Shown piece by piece: positions 9,521-18,464 of a DNA stretch of 64,000 bases (positions are counted from its first letter, which is position 1; every line of letters begins with the position of its first letter). Where the stretch lies: the NCBI RefSeq assembly GCF_013358405.1, contig NZ_CP054836.1:1-64000 (forward strand). The letters run 5' to 3'. Both the position numbers and the translations under genes were made by a program. The notes under the pieces are model-generated. The model was not told the DNA's origin, ran no database searches, and saw only the letters and a program-made list of their open reading frames with translations. The stretch comes from Oricola thermophila (GTDB taxonomy: Bacteria; Pseudomonadota; Alphaproteobacteria; Rhizobiales; Rhizobiaceae).

Positions 9521-11071
9521 ATGGCAGATTTCGAGGCCGTCCTGAAAAAGACACTTGGCGGGATGAAAAATCCCACGCCGGAAATGCGTGCCAAGGTCTA
9601 TGAACGCGCCCGTGCGACGATTTCCCGTCAGATCGAGGCACTGGAAAAACGGCCGCCGGAGGCCGTGATCCAGCGCCAGTTCGACAAGCTCGAGGCCGCA
9701 ATATCCGTTATAGAGGCGGAATATGCGCCACCACCGCCGCCGCCGGAGGCGCCGGCCGCGGACACGGATGCCGATCTGGAACACCTCTTCGAGGCCGGCG
9801 TCATACCCGCCGGCGCGACCGAGGCGGCTGAACCGGCACCTGAAGCTGCGCCCGAACCGGAAGCGCCGTCGCGGGAAGAGCCGGCAAGGGAGGATGTGGC
9901 CGTCGAGCAGCCGGCGATGGCGGAAGCGCCGGAAGCCGCGCCCGCCGAGACCGAGGAAGATCCGCTTGCGGCATTCCTGGCCCAGCAGGAGCAATCGGCC
10001 GCCGAGCGGGCGGAGGATTCATTCGAGACGCAGGCCGATACGCGCGGGCACGGAATGGACAGGCCGGAGATCGTGTCCGCAGGCCGGAGCCGCCTTCCGT
10101 GGATCGTCGCTGCCGTCGCGATACTGCTGATCGCCGGTGCGGCAGCATTTGCCGGGCGCGGCGCGATCATGGACCTGTTCGGTTCGTCGGAGACGATGAC
10201 CACCGAGAACGGCGTCCCGGTGCGCGAGGCACCGAGCACGACGGTAACCGCCGATGACACCGACACATCAGGTACGGACGACACGAGCGGCGGCGAGGAT
10301 ATCGCCGCTGTAGAGGCGCCGCCGAAATTCACGCAGCGGCTGATGCCCGATGGCAGCGAGGTCGATGCAGGACCGGCGGATCCGGCCGAAACGAACGGCG
10401 AAGGCACGAGCGTTGCTGCCCAGTCCGATGCCGGTACGGATCCGCAACCGGGCGACGCCGGCGCGGCGGCGCAGGCGGACACGGACGACCAGGCGTTGCT
10501 GCCGGTCGGCCAGCGCGCGATCTTCTACCAGGAGCGCACGGGATCGCAGGCAGGTACCGCCGAGGCGGGGGCGGCGATCTGGTCGGTGGTCCAGGAATCG
10601 CCCGGAGGCGACCTGCCGCCGGAACCGGCGATACGCGCAGAAGCATCGATTCCCGAGCTCGGGCTGACCATGGAAATGACGATCAGGCGCAATGCCGACG
10701 AGACATTCCCGGCGAGCCACGTCATCGAACTCCTGTTCCGGGTGCCCGACACGTTCGAGGGGCGCGGCATTGCCGATGTCCAGCGGATCACCTTCAAGGG
10801 AACCGAACAGGATCCGGGCAACGCGCTGATCGGCGTCGCGGCAGCTCTCGACACGAACATCTTCCTGATCGCGCTTACCGATGCCCCGACCGCGATCGAG
10901 ACCAACCTCAACCTGATGCGGCGCGAGGAATGGATCGATATCCCGATGCAATATATCAGCGGCCGCCGCGCCCTGATCACGCTGGAGAAGGGCATCCCCG
11001 GGGAGCAGGTGTTCAACGAGGTGCTGTCCGCGTGGGAGAAGGCGGGCACCGCGGAAGCGCAAGACCAGTAA
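9521..11071 (+). CDS. Membrane-anchored hypothetical protein with acidic Ala/Pro/Glu-rich linker
   Basis: A 516-residue protein without a recognised catalytic domain. Residues 1-70 look helical (MADFEAVLKKTLGGM..., TISRQIEALEKRPPEAVIQRQFDKLEAAI). Residues 75-190 are low-complexity, rich in Ala, Pro and Glu. One transmembrane helix lies at about residues 194-214, so the N-terminal part should be cytoplasmic. Residues 220-330 are Thr/Asp/Gly/Ala-rich, and residues 335-510 form a compact, probably beta-rich periplasmic domain (LPVGQRAIFYQE to the end). Proteins of this layout commonly follow purA in Hyphomicrobiales, sometimes misnamed as CheA kinases; no kinase motifs are visible. Role unknown. 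Confidence 0.85.
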   Translation: MADFEAVLKKTLGGMKNPTPEMRAKVYERARATISRQIEALEKRPPEAVIQRQFDKLEAAISVIEAEYAPPPPPPEAPAADTDADLEHLFEAGVIPAGATEAAEPAPEAAPEPEAPSREEPAREDVAVEQPAMAEAPEAAPAETEEDPLAAFLAQQEQSAAERAEDSFETQADTRGHGMDRPEIVSAGRSRLPWIVAAVAILLIAGAAAFAGRGAIMDLFGSSETMTTENGVPVREAPSTTVTADDTDTSGTDDTSGGEDIAAVEAPPKFTQRLMPDGSEVDAGPADPAETNGEGTSVAAQSDAGTDPQPGDAGAAAQADTDDQALLPVGQRAIFYQERTGSQAGTAEAGAAIWSVVQESPGGDLPPEPAIRAEASIPELGLTMEMTIRRNADETFPASHVIELLFRVPDTFEGRGIADVQRITFKGTEQDPGNALIGVAAALDTNIFLIALTDAPTAIETNLNLMRREEWIDIPMQYISGRRALITLEKGIPGEQVFNEVLSAWEKAGTAEAQDQ

Positions 11072-11090
11072 ATTCCCGCGTAACAGAAAA

Positions 11091-11113
11091 GCCGGGCTTG
11101 GCCCGGCTTTTTT
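11091..11113 (+). terminator. Terminator of the purA operon
   Basis: GCCGGGC/GCCCGGC stem with a TTG loop, flanked by AAAA before and TTTTTT after. The A-run also makes it usable for the converging rpoH transcript. Confidence 0.85.
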
Positions 11114-11136
11114 CTTGCTACGGCGGCGCGTGTGCG

Positions 11137-12036
11137 TCAGGCGACCTGACGCAATGCCTTGGCCTTCTCGGCCGCGGCTGCCTTGACCGCATCCTGAACC
11201 TTCTCGAAGGCTCGCACCTCGATCTGGCGAACGCGCTCACGCGAGATATCGAACTCGCCTGACAGCTGTTCCAACGTCAGCGGATCCTCGGAAAGCCGCC
11301 GCGCCTCGAAGATTCGGCGCTCGCGCTCGTTGAGCACGTTCATTGCCTCGTGAAGGAGTGCGGAACGCTGTTCGCGCTCGTCTTCCTCGATGAGCAACTC
11401 TTCCTGGCTTTCGCTCTCGTCGACCAGCCAGTCCTGCCACTGCCCGCTTTCGCCGTCGGTCGCCCGGATGGGCGCGTTGAGCGAGGCATCGCCGGCCATG
11501 CGCTGGTTCATCGACAGGACCTCCTCCTCGGAGACCTGCAGCTCGGTTGCGATCTTCTTGACCTGGTCCGGGTTGAGATCGGCGTCGCCTAGCGCGCGAA
11601 TCTTGTTCTTCGCCTTGCGAAGGTTGAAGAAGAGCCGCTTCTGGTTGGCGGTGGTGCCCATCTTGACAAGGCTCCACGACCGCAGAATATATTCCTGTAT
11701 GGCGGCCTTGATCCACCACATAGCGTAGGTGGCCAGCCGGAACCCGCGCTCCGGTTCGAAGCGTTTCACTGCCTGCATGAGGCCGACATTGCCCTCGGAA
11801 ATCACTTCGCCGATCGGGAGGCCGTAACCGCGATAGCCCATCGCGATCTTGGCGACGAGGCGAAGGTGGCTGGTCACGAGCTTGTGCGCTGCGTCCGGGT
11901 CGCCATGCTCCTGATATCGCTTGGCGAGCATGTACTCTTCCTGCGGCTGCAGCATCGGGAAACGGCGGATTTCCTCGAGATAACGCGTCAACCCGCCTTC
12001 GCCGCCGTAAAGGCTAGGGAGATTAGTCCGGGCCAT
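11137..12036 (-). CDS. rpoH: RNA polymerase sigma-32 factor (heat shock)
   Basis: Directs RNA polymerase to heat-shock promoters. The 299-residue protein has region 2 intact (HKLVTSHLRLVAKIAMGYRGYG, ISEGNVGLMQAVKRFEP, FRLATYAMWWIKAAIQEYILRSWSLVKMGTT). It has the RpoH-box-like stretch around NQKRLFFNLRK that separates RpoH from housekeeping sigma factors. Region 4.2 ends with a helix-turn-helix SGEFDISRERVRQIEVRAFEKV. The ATG at 12036 has a GGGG ribosome-binding site. It is downstream of rluD on the same strand, an order often seen in alphaproteobacteria. A weak sigma-32-like promoter lies upstream (see findings). Confidence 0.96.
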   Translation of the reverse strand: MARTNLPSLYGGEGGLTRYLEEIRRFPMLQPQEEYMLAKRYQEHGDPDAAHKLVTSHLRLVAKIAMGYRGYGLPIGEVISEGNVGLMQAVKRFEPERGFRLATYAMWWIKAAIQEYILRSWSLVKMGTTANQKRLFFNLRKAKNKIRALGDADLNPDQVKKIATELQVSEEEVLSMNQRMAGDASLNAPIRATDGESGQWQDWLVDESESQEELLIEEDEREQRSALLHEAMNVLNERERRIFEARRLSEDPLTLEQLSGEFDISRERVRQIEVRAFEKVQDAVKAAAAEKAKALRQVA

Positions 12037-12179
12037 GTATCAAGCACCCCTTTTCTGAACTAGGTTCCCGCGTTATTGCGGCAAACACTTGGCGCGTCCG
12101 TCATTTTGACCGAACGCAAATGGGAGAAAGCGGCGCGCATCCTCCCATGTCGTGCAGGTAGGCACGAAAAGAGGCGTTT

Positions 12180-13223
12180 TCAAGACCCGGCGAAGTGGCG
12201 GCGAAAGCCTCCGACGAGCTCGGCCATGTCGGCAGGAAGCGGTGTATCGAAGGCCATGAGCTGACCGGTCGCCGGATGCTCGAAAGACAGGTGGGCGGCA
12301 TGCAGGGCCTGTCGATCAAAAGCGGAAACAACGGTGCGCAGGGGTTCGGGAAGGACATTGGCCTTGGTGGCAAACTGCCTGCCATAATCCCGATCGCCTA
12401 CAAGCGGATGGCCGAGATGCGCCATGTGGACACGGATCTGATGGGTGCGGCCGGTTTCCAGCCGGCATTCGACAAGACTTGCGAGGGGAGCCGCGCCGGT
12501 CGGGTCCCCATATCGTTCGGAGACCCGGAAATGGGTGATAGCATGACGTGCATCCGGCTGTCCCTCGGGGACGACGGCCTGCTTCATGCGGTCGCGCGGG
12601 GAGCGACCGAGGAATGTCCGTATCGTGCCGGTCATCCTGTCGGGAGCGCCCCAGACCAGGGCCAGATAGCTGCGGCGCATTCCGCCCGTGCGACCGTGGT
12701 CGGCGAACTGGGCGGCAAGACCGTGGTGGGCACGGTCGTTCTTGGCCACGACCATGACCCCGCTGGTATCCTTGTCGAGCCGGTGGACGATGCCCGGTCG
12801 CCTGATGCCGCCGATACCTGACAGGCTGTCTCCGCAGTGCGCAATCAGCGCGTTGACCAGCGTACCGGACTGATTGCCCGCGCCCGGGTGGACCACGAGA
12901 CCGGCCGGCTTGTCGATGACGATGACATCGTCATCCTCGTACAGGACGGTCAGGGGGATCGCCTCTGCCTCGGGTTCGGCCGGTCGGGGCTCGGGCCGGA
13001 CGAGTTCGATCCTGTCGCCAGGCCTCAGCTTGCGCCGGGCCTCGGTCACTACCTCGCCATTCAGGCTAACCTGGCCCTGCTCGATCAACTGCTTGATGCG
13101 GCTGCGCGAGAGGTCGTGCGGCGTGACACCGGCGAGCCACTGGTCAAGGCGAGCGCCCGCAGCCTCATCGCCTGCGGTAAAGGCTTCCAATTCGCCGCCC
13201 GCTTCGTTATGGCCCTTCGTCAT
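12180..13223 (-). CDS. rluD: RluA/RluD family pseudouridine synthase
   Basis: Isomerises uridines in 23S rRNA. The 347-residue protein has an N-terminal S4-like RNA-binding domain (ARLDQWLAGV...SRSRIKQLIEQGQVSLNGE) and a catalytic domain with the signature PGIVHRLDKDTSGVMVVAKN, whose aspartate is the catalytic residue. The closing motif GRTHQIRVHMAHLGHPLVGD is also present. The gene frame extends to 13328, but the ATG at 13223 matches the family N-terminus. That start codon overlaps the ATG of the divergent DUF6476 gene within the sequence CATG. RluD is the best-fitting member, but RluC-like specificity cannot be excluded. Confidence 0.93.
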   Translation of the reverse strand: MTKGHNEAGGELEAFTAGDEAAGARLDQWLAGVTPHDLSRSRIKQLIEQGQVSLNGEVVTEARRKLRPGDRIELVRPEPRPAEPEAEAIPLTVLYEDDDVIVIDKPAGLVVHPGAGNQSGTLVNALIAHCGDSLSGIGGIRRPGIVHRLDKDTSGVMVVAKNDRAHHGLAAQFADHGRTGGMRRSYLALVWGAPDRMTGTIRTFLGRSPRDRMKQAVVPEGQPDARHAITHFRVSERYGDPTGAAPLASLVECRLETGRTHQIRVHMAHLGHPLVGDRDYGRQFATKANVLPEPLRTVVSAFDRQALHAAHLSFEHPATGQLMAFDTPLPADMAELVGGFRRHFAGS

Positions 13224-13563
13224 GACAGTTCCCACAGACGATTTCGACGAGGACAAGCCGCTCGATCCCGCGATGGAACGCGTGCGGCGCAAGCTTGCCC
13301 GGCTGATGGTGGTCTCCATCGGCATCATGCTGGTCGGCCTTATGGCCGTGCTTGGCGCCGTTGTCTACAAGTCGGCGGGCTCGGGAGCGCCGCGCGGGAT
13401 ATCGGAGGCCGTGATCGACCTGCCGGACGGATTCGCAGTGAACGATACCGCGGTATCGGACACGCGCATTCTATTTTTCGGAACTTTGCCGAATGGCGGA
13501 GACCGCGTGCTTGTCTATGATTCGCAGTCCGGCGCCCTGATTGCCGATCACGAAGTGCAATAA
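13222..13563 (+). CDS. DUF6476-like small single-pass membrane protein
   Basis: A 113-residue protein with an acidic N-terminus, a basic stretch ERVRRKLARL and one transmembrane helix at about residues 29-49 (VVSIGIMLVGLMAVLGAVVY). The C-terminal 60 residues (RGISEAVIDLPDGFAVNDTAVSDTRILFF...DRVLVYDSQSGALI) look like a small periplasmic beta domain. The pairing with divergent rluD is common in Hyphomicrobiales, and the protein fits the family DUF6476 of unknown function. The start at 13222 overlaps the rluD start codon by two bases; an alternative ATG at 13273 would remove the overlap and lose the acidic leader. Confidence 0.82.
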   Translation: MTVPTDDFDEDKPLDPAMERVRRKLARLMVVSIGIMLVGLMAVLGAVVYKSAGSGAPRGISEAVIDLPDGFAVNDTAVSDTRILFFGTLPNGGDRVLVYDSQSGALIADHEVQ

Positions 13564-13731
13564 TTCGCCGTCGCGCGCCAAAATTGCATAAACCTTTGGC
13601 ATTTCCCCTCCGACAGCCAAAAAAAATGCAGCTTTCCCTTTACAAGGGGCAGGCAGTTTCGCTTTCATGCCGCCTGACAAGGAAAACGCGCGCAGATCGC
13701 ACGGGTTTCCGGCAGAAATCAGGGAGATGTC

Positions 13732-14826
13732 ATGAGCCAAAACCGCGGTGCGGCTGTACGTTACGAAGGTGTGCAGAAGAGTTATGATGGTGAAACGCTG
13801 GTCGTCAAGAACCTCAATCTCGACATAGCGCGCGGCGAATTCCTGACTATGCTTGGCCCGTCCGGATCGGGCAAAACGACATGCCTGATGATGCTTGCCG
13901 GTTTCGAGCCGGCGACCCATGGCGAAATCTTCCTCAACGATCATCCGATCAACAACGTTCCGCCGCACAAGCGCGGCATCGGCATGGTGTTCCAGAACTA
14001 TGCGCTGTTTCCGCACATGTCGGTGGCAGAGAACCTGGCGTTTCCGCTGCAGGTTCGCGGCATGGGCAAGGCCGAGCAGGAAGAAAAGGTCAAGCGTGCG
14101 CTCGACATGGTCGAACTCGGCGAATTCGGTTCGCGCCGGCCGGCGCAGCTGTCCGGCGGGCAACAGCAGCGCGTCGCCGTCGCGCGCGCGCTCGTGTTCG
14201 ATCCGGAACTCGTGCTGATGGACGAGCCGCTGGGCGCACTCGACAAGCAGCTGCGCGAGCAGATGCAGTACGAGATCAAGCACATTCACGAGAATCTCGG
14301 CGTCACGATCGTCTACGTCACGCACGACCAGACTGAAGCCCTGACGATGTCGGACCGCGTGGCGGTGTTCAACGACGGCATAATCCAGCAGCTTTCTTCG
14401 CCGGACGTGCTGTACGAAAGCCCGCAGAACTCCTTCGTCGCCCAGTTCATCGGCGAGAACAACAAGCTGACGGGCGAAGTCGTCGAGGTGAAAGGCGACC
14501 GGTGCAAGGTACGCCTCGCTGACGGAACCGTCCTGCAGGCGGACAAGGTGAATGTCGAGGGGGTCGGTGACAGGACAACGATTTCCCTGCGTCCGGAGCG
14601 CATCGAGGTCGTGCCGACGGACCAGCACGAGAACCAGGTCGAGGGCGTCATCGAGGAACTCATCTATCTCGGGGACCACATCCGCGTGCGCATGAACATC
14701 TGCGGAAACGACGAATTCATCGTCAAGGTGCGCAACCGCGGCGAGCGGTGGGATTTGCAGGAAGGACAGAAGCGCAGAATCGGCTGGGCCGCTTCCGATT
14801 GCAAGGCGCTGGACGCTGTAGCTTGA
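13732..14826 (+). CDS. PotA-type ABC transporter ATP-binding protein
   Basis: The 364-residue ATPase of a polyamine/opine/amino-acid-type importer. Walker A is GPSGSGKTT (residues 43-51), the signature is LSGGQQQRVAVARAL, Walker B is LVLMDEPLGALD, and the switch histidine is in VTHDQTEAL. The C-terminal 120 residues form the regulatory TOBE domain (RPERIEV...GDHIRVRM). The gene is first of a five-gene block: ATPase, solute-binding protein, two permeases, then creatinase. Substrate class by family is a cationic, often guanidino or amine, compound. The start ATG follows AGGGAGATGTC. Confidence 0.93.
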   Translation: MSQNRGAAVRYEGVQKSYDGETLVVKNLNLDIARGEFLTMLGPSGSGKTTCLMMLAGFEPATHGEIFLNDHPINNVPPHKRGIGMVFQNYALFPHMSVAENLAFPLQVRGMGKAEQEEKVKRALDMVELGEFGSRRPAQLSGGQQQRVAVARALVFDPELVLMDEPLGALDKQLREQMQYEIKHIHENLGVTIVYVTHDQTEALTMSDRVAVFNDGIIQQLSSPDVLYESPQNSFVAQFIGENNKLTGEVVEVKGDRCKVRLADGTVLQADKVNVEGVGDRTTISLRPERIEVVPTDQHENQVEGVIEELIYLGDHIRVRMNICGNDEFIVKVRNRGERWDLQEGQKRRIGWAASDCKALDAVA

Positions 14827-14910
14827 GCGAGAAATTTGCCGGGGCATGCAGTTCCGGCAAGCAGGTTGCGACGGATGATCCGTCCGGCCTTTATCGAAAG
14901 GGAGAATAGA

Positions 14911-16038
14911 ATGAAACTGAGAACCGTGCTCCTGGCGTCCGCCGCCAGTATGGCCTTTACTGGCCAGGTCGTATCCGAGGATCTGCCGCCATGCGACAAC
15001 TGCGTCGACAGCATGACGCTCGTGTCATGGGGCGGTGCCTACCAGGCTTCGCAGGTCAAGGCATATTCCGAGCCGTATATCGCCATGACCGGTGTCAACG
15101 TGGTCTGGGACGAAAGCTCCAACGAGGCTGTGGCCAAGCTGCGCGCCATGAACGAGGCCGGCAACGTGACCTGGGACCTGGTGGATGTTGTCGCAGCCGA
15201 CGCGATCCGTCTTTGCGACGAGGGTCTCGCCGCGCCAATCGACCATTCTGCCGTCTTGGCCGAGGCCCCTGACGGCACCCCCGCTGCGGAAGACTTCGGC
15301 GACATGATCGTGTCGGAGTGCTTTATCCCGCAGATCGTCTACTCAACCACCGCCGCCTATCGCGCGGATGTCGCGGAGTGGAATGGCAAGGAACCGGACA
15401 GCATCTGCGCCATGTTCGATTTGGAGAACTTCCCGGGCAAGCGCTCGCTCGAGAAGCGCCCGATCAACAACATGGAATGGGCCCTGCTTTGCGACGGTGT
15501 TGCCAAGGAAGACGTCTATGATGTTCTGGAAACCGACGAAGGCGTCGAGCAGGCGCTGGCCAAGCTCGGCACCATCAAGGACCAGGTCATCTGGTGGTCC
15601 GCGGCCGCTGAGCCGCCGCAGCTATTGGCCGACGGGGAAGTCGTTCTCGCATCGTCCTACAATGGCCGTTTCTTCTCCGCCATCGAGGAGCAGGGACAGC
15701 CGTTCAAGATGCTCTGGGACGCCCAGGTGTTCGATCTCGACGGCTGGATCGTCCCAGCCGATCTGCCGGAAGACCGGCTGAACCGTGTCATGCACTTCCT
15801 GAAGTTCGCGACTGACACCCAGCGTCTCGCCGACCAGGCCAAGTACATTTCCTACGGTCCGGCCCGCGCTTCGTCGGCGCCGCTCGTCGGCAAGCATGCC
15901 GAACTCGGTATTGACATGGCACCGCACATGCCGACCGATCCGGCCAACGCGAAAAACACCTTCCTCTACAATTACGAGTGGTGGGCCGACAATCGCGACG
16001 ATCTGGACGCCAAGTTCCAGGCTTGGCTGGCGCAGTAA
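14911..16038 (+). CDS. PotD/PotF-type periplasmic solute-binding protein
   Basis: A 375-residue exported binding protein of the spermidine/putrescine class. The signal peptide is MKLRTVLLASAASMAFTGQVVS, followed by a mature start EDLPPCDNCVDSMTLVSWGGAYQ, where the motif LVSWGG is typical of PotD-like proteins. Several cysteines (PPCDNC, CDEG, SECF) could form disulfides in the periplasm. The start ATG at 14911 is preceded by AAGGGAGAA and begins the signal peptide; longer in-frame starts lack both. A strong hairpin follows it. The ligand is not readable; the creatinase three genes on suggests creatine or a similar guanidino compound. Confidence 0.9.
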   Translation: MKLRTVLLASAASMAFTGQVVSEDLPPCDNCVDSMTLVSWGGAYQASQVKAYSEPYIAMTGVNVVWDESSNEAVAKLRAMNEAGNVTWDLVDVVAADAIRLCDEGLAAPIDHSAVLAEAPDGTPAAEDFGDMIVSECFIPQIVYSTTAAYRADVAEWNGKEPDSICAMFDLENFPGKRSLEKRPINNMEWALLCDGVAKEDVYDVLETDEGVEQALAKLGTIKDQVIWWSAAAEPPQLLADGEVVLASSYNGRFFSAIEEQGQPFKMLWDAQVFDLDGWIVPADLPEDRLNRVMHFLKFATDTQRLADQAKYISYGPARASSAPLVGKHAELGIDMAPHMPTDPANAKNTFLYNYEWWADNRDDLDAKFQAWLAQ

Positions 16039-16058
16039 GCGCTAACCGGCAATCCACG

Positions 16059-16084
16059 GGATGCGGCGGTTTGCCGCCGCATCC
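16059..16084 (+). promoter_or_regulatory. Intercistronic hairpin after the binding-protein gene
   Basis: GGATGCGGCGG and CCGCCGCATCC form a perfect eleven-base-pair stem with a TTTG loop. No T-run follows, so it more likely stabilises the 3' end of the binding-protein message or partly attenuates transcription into the permease genes. Confidence 0.6.
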
Positions 16085-16112
16085 TACAAAGAGGCGGAAA
16101 TGAAGGTATTCC

Positions 16113-17405
16113 ATGAGTAGCACACCGACAGCCACTAGGTCCCATAGCGATTTCCCCGATGACGGTGTCGTGCGTGCTGCTGACGGTACCCCTTTGAAAC
16201 AAAGGCTAGCCAAGGCCCTGCGGCGCGAGAAGCTGCGCTCTTTCCTGCTGATCGCGCCGTTGCTGTTGTTCATCTTGCTGTCCTTCATCGCGCCGATAGC
16301 GGACATGCTTTTCCGGTCGGTGGAAAACAATATTGTGCAGGACACGATCCCGCGCACGGTCGAGGCGCTGAAGGCATGGGACCCGGCAGGCAACGAGTTG
16401 CCCAATGAACCGGTCTTTGCGGCGCTGCATGACGATCTGGCGATTGCGGTGGAAAAGCGCGTTCACACGCGGCTCGGATCACGGCTCAACTACGAGAAAT
16501 CCGGCATGTCGGGCCTGTTCCGCAAGACCGGGCGGGCGATCAAGCGCATGGACGAGGGCGACTACAAGGCCCAGTTCATCGATGCCGACGAAGACTGGGG
16601 CGACGTCGAAACTTGGCGCGTCATCAAACGGTTCAGCCCAGCCTACACTCCCGGGTACTTTCTCAACGCGGTGGATGCGGAACAAACCTCCGAGGGAATC
16701 CGTATGAAACCGGCCAACGAGCGCGTCTATCTGATGCTGTTCAACCGGACGATGGTGATGTCGCTGATGATTACCGTCTCCTGCCTGATTCTGGGTTTCC
16801 CGGTCGCCTATCTTCTGGCCCACCTTTCGCTCAAGGCGTCGAACATGTTGATGATCCTGGTGTTGCTGCCGTTCTGGACATCGCTGCTGGTGCGGACCTC
16901 GGCGTGGAAGGTGCTGCTTCAGCAGCAGGGCGTGATCAACGACTTCCTAGTGTGGACGGGCATTATCGACGATGCCAACAGGCTCGTAATGATCAACAAC
17001 CAGACCGGCACGATCATCGCGATGACGCATATCCTGCTGCCTTTCATGATCCTGCCGCTGTTCTCTGTGATGAAGACGATCTCGCCGTCCTATGTGCGCG
17101 CCGCAAAAAGCCTCGGCGCAAACGACTGGACGGCGTTCTGGAAGGTCTATTTCCCGCAGACCGTACCGGGCATTGGCGCCGGCGCGATCCTCGTCTTCAT
17201 CCTGTCAATCGGCTACTACATCACGCCGGAACTGGTCGGGGGCACGAGTGGCATCTTCATCTCGAACCGCATTGCCTACCATATCTCGTCATCGCTGAAC
17301 TGGGGGCTGGCGGCCGCGCTCGGAGCAATCCTGCTCTGCCTCGTCCTGATATTGTTCTACGTCTACGACAAGATTGTCGGTATCGATAACGTGAAACTGG
17401 GTTAG
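16113..17405 (+). CDS. PotB-type ABC transporter permease with long periplasmic insertion
   Basis: A 430-residue inner-membrane permease. A hydrophilic N-terminus of about 45 residues precedes TM1 (LLIAPLLLFILLSFIAPIADMLF, about residues 46-68). An unusually long hydrophilic loop of about 140 residues follows before the next helices (MVMSLMITVSCLILGFPVAYLLA). The permease-ATPase coupling motif is at YVRAAKSLGANDWTAFWKVYFPQTVPG. Related PotB proteins are near 300 residues, so the loop is the main oddity; it is mapped to the periplasm by topology. Ten bases separate it from the next permease gene. Confidence 0.9.
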   Translation: MSSTPTATRSHSDFPDDGVVRAADGTPLKQRLAKALRREKLRSFLLIAPLLLFILLSFIAPIADMLFRSVENNIVQDTIPRTVEALKAWDPAGNELPNEPVFAALHDDLAIAVEKRVHTRLGSRLNYEKSGMSGLFRKTGRAIKRMDEGDYKAQFIDADEDWGDVETWRVIKRFSPAYTPGYFLNAVDAEQTSEGIRMKPANERVYLMLFNRTMVMSLMITVSCLILGFPVAYLLAHLSLKASNMLMILVLLPFWTSLLVRTSAWKVLLQQQGVINDFLVWTGIIDDANRLVMINNQTGTIIAMTHILLPFMILPLFSVMKTISPSYVRAAKSLGANDWTAFWKVYFPQTVPGIGAGAILVFILSIGYYITPELVGGTSGIFISNRIAYHISSSLNWGLAAALGAILLCLVLILFYVYDKIVGIDNVKLG

Positions 17406-17415
17406 GAAGAAAATC

Positions 17416-18270
17416 ATGTCGGCACTTCCCCCCTATTCATCCGCGGCCCAGATTGCCTGGTACTACGCGTTTCGCGTCATTTGCGGGCTGATCTTCTTTT
17501 TTCTGATCTTTCCGATCATGGTGATCGCGCCACTGTCGTTCAACGCGGAGAACTTCTTCACCTTTACTCCGAAGATGCTGGCGCTCGATCCGGAGGGCTA
17601 CTCGCTCAAGCACTACCAGGACTTCTTCACCAATCCGGACTGGCAGCAGGCGCTCTGGAACTCGGTGACGATCGCGCCAGTGGCGACGATCCTGGCGACC
17701 GGCTTTGGCACGCTTGCCGCTATTGGGCTTTCGCAAAGCCACGTGCCGTTCAAGTCGGCGATCATGGCGATCCTGATCTCGCCGATGATCGTGCCGCTGA
17801 TCATATCGGCGGCGGGCATGTATTTCTTCTATTCGCGCATCGGTCTGCAGGGCACGTATTGGGGCGTCGTACTGGCCCATGCGGCGCTCGGAACGCCCTT
17901 CGTCATCATCACAGTGACGGCGACGCTGGTTGGCTTCGATAGGTCGTTGACGCGGGCTGCCGCCTCGATGGGCGCCGATCCCGTCACCACCTTCTTCAAG
18001 GTGCAGATGCCGCTGATCATTCCCGGTGTGGTGTCGGGCGCATTGTTCGCCTTCATCACCTCCTTCGATGAAGTGGTCGTCGTGCTGTTCCTCGGCTCCG
18101 CCTCCCAGAAAACGCTGCCATGGCAGATGTTCACGGGCCTGCGCGAGCAGATATCGCCGACCATCCTGGCCGTGGCGACTCTCATGGTGGCTATCTCGAT
18201 CGTGCTGCTGACGGTTCTGGAATTGCTGCGGCGGCGGTCTGAACGGCTTCGTGGCCTGACTCCGGGCTAG
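17416..18270 (+). CDS. PotC-type ABC transporter permease
   Basis: A 284-residue permease with six predicted membrane helices, starting at FRVICGLIFFFLIFPIMVIAPLSF. The coupling loop is SLTRAAASMGADPVTTFFKVQMPLIIPG. It pairs with the upstream PotB-type permease to form the channel of the importer. Length is normal for PotC. The next gene, creatinase, begins about 170-195 bases downstream on the same strand, with no clear terminator between, so co-expression is plausible. Confidence 0.92.
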   Translation: MSALPPYSSAAQIAWYYAFRVICGLIFFFLIFPIMVIAPLSFNAENFFTFTPKMLALDPEGYSLKHYQDFFTNPDWQQALWNSVTIAPVATILATGFGTLAAIGLSQSHVPFKSAIMAILISPMIVPLIISAAGMYFFYSRIGLQGTYWGVVLAHAALGTPFVIITVTATLVGFDRSLTRAAASMGADPVTTFFKVQMPLIIPGVVSGALFAFITSFDEVVVVLFLGSASQKTLPWQMFTGLREQISPTILAVATLMVAISIVLLTVLELLRRRSERLRGLTPG

Positions 18271-18464
18271 GCCAGGGCGGCGGATGTCGCTTTCCGAATA
18301 CCCGATGTCCGCGGCAGTCACGGATTCCCGCTTGCGGTCGCCATAGTTGTTCCAGCCGGTTTCACTTCCCGGTTCGGCCAACGTCCGAGGCAATCGTGCC
18401 TCGGGCCATCAGGCCCAATGAAGCGGATAATCCACACATGAAAGCCAGAAACAGCACGGAGGAC

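Noticed and set aside
9521..11071. CheA-type kinase annotation for the purA neighbour
   Set aside because: No histidine phosphotransfer or ATPase motifs are present; the protein is a single-pass membrane protein with low-complexity linkers.
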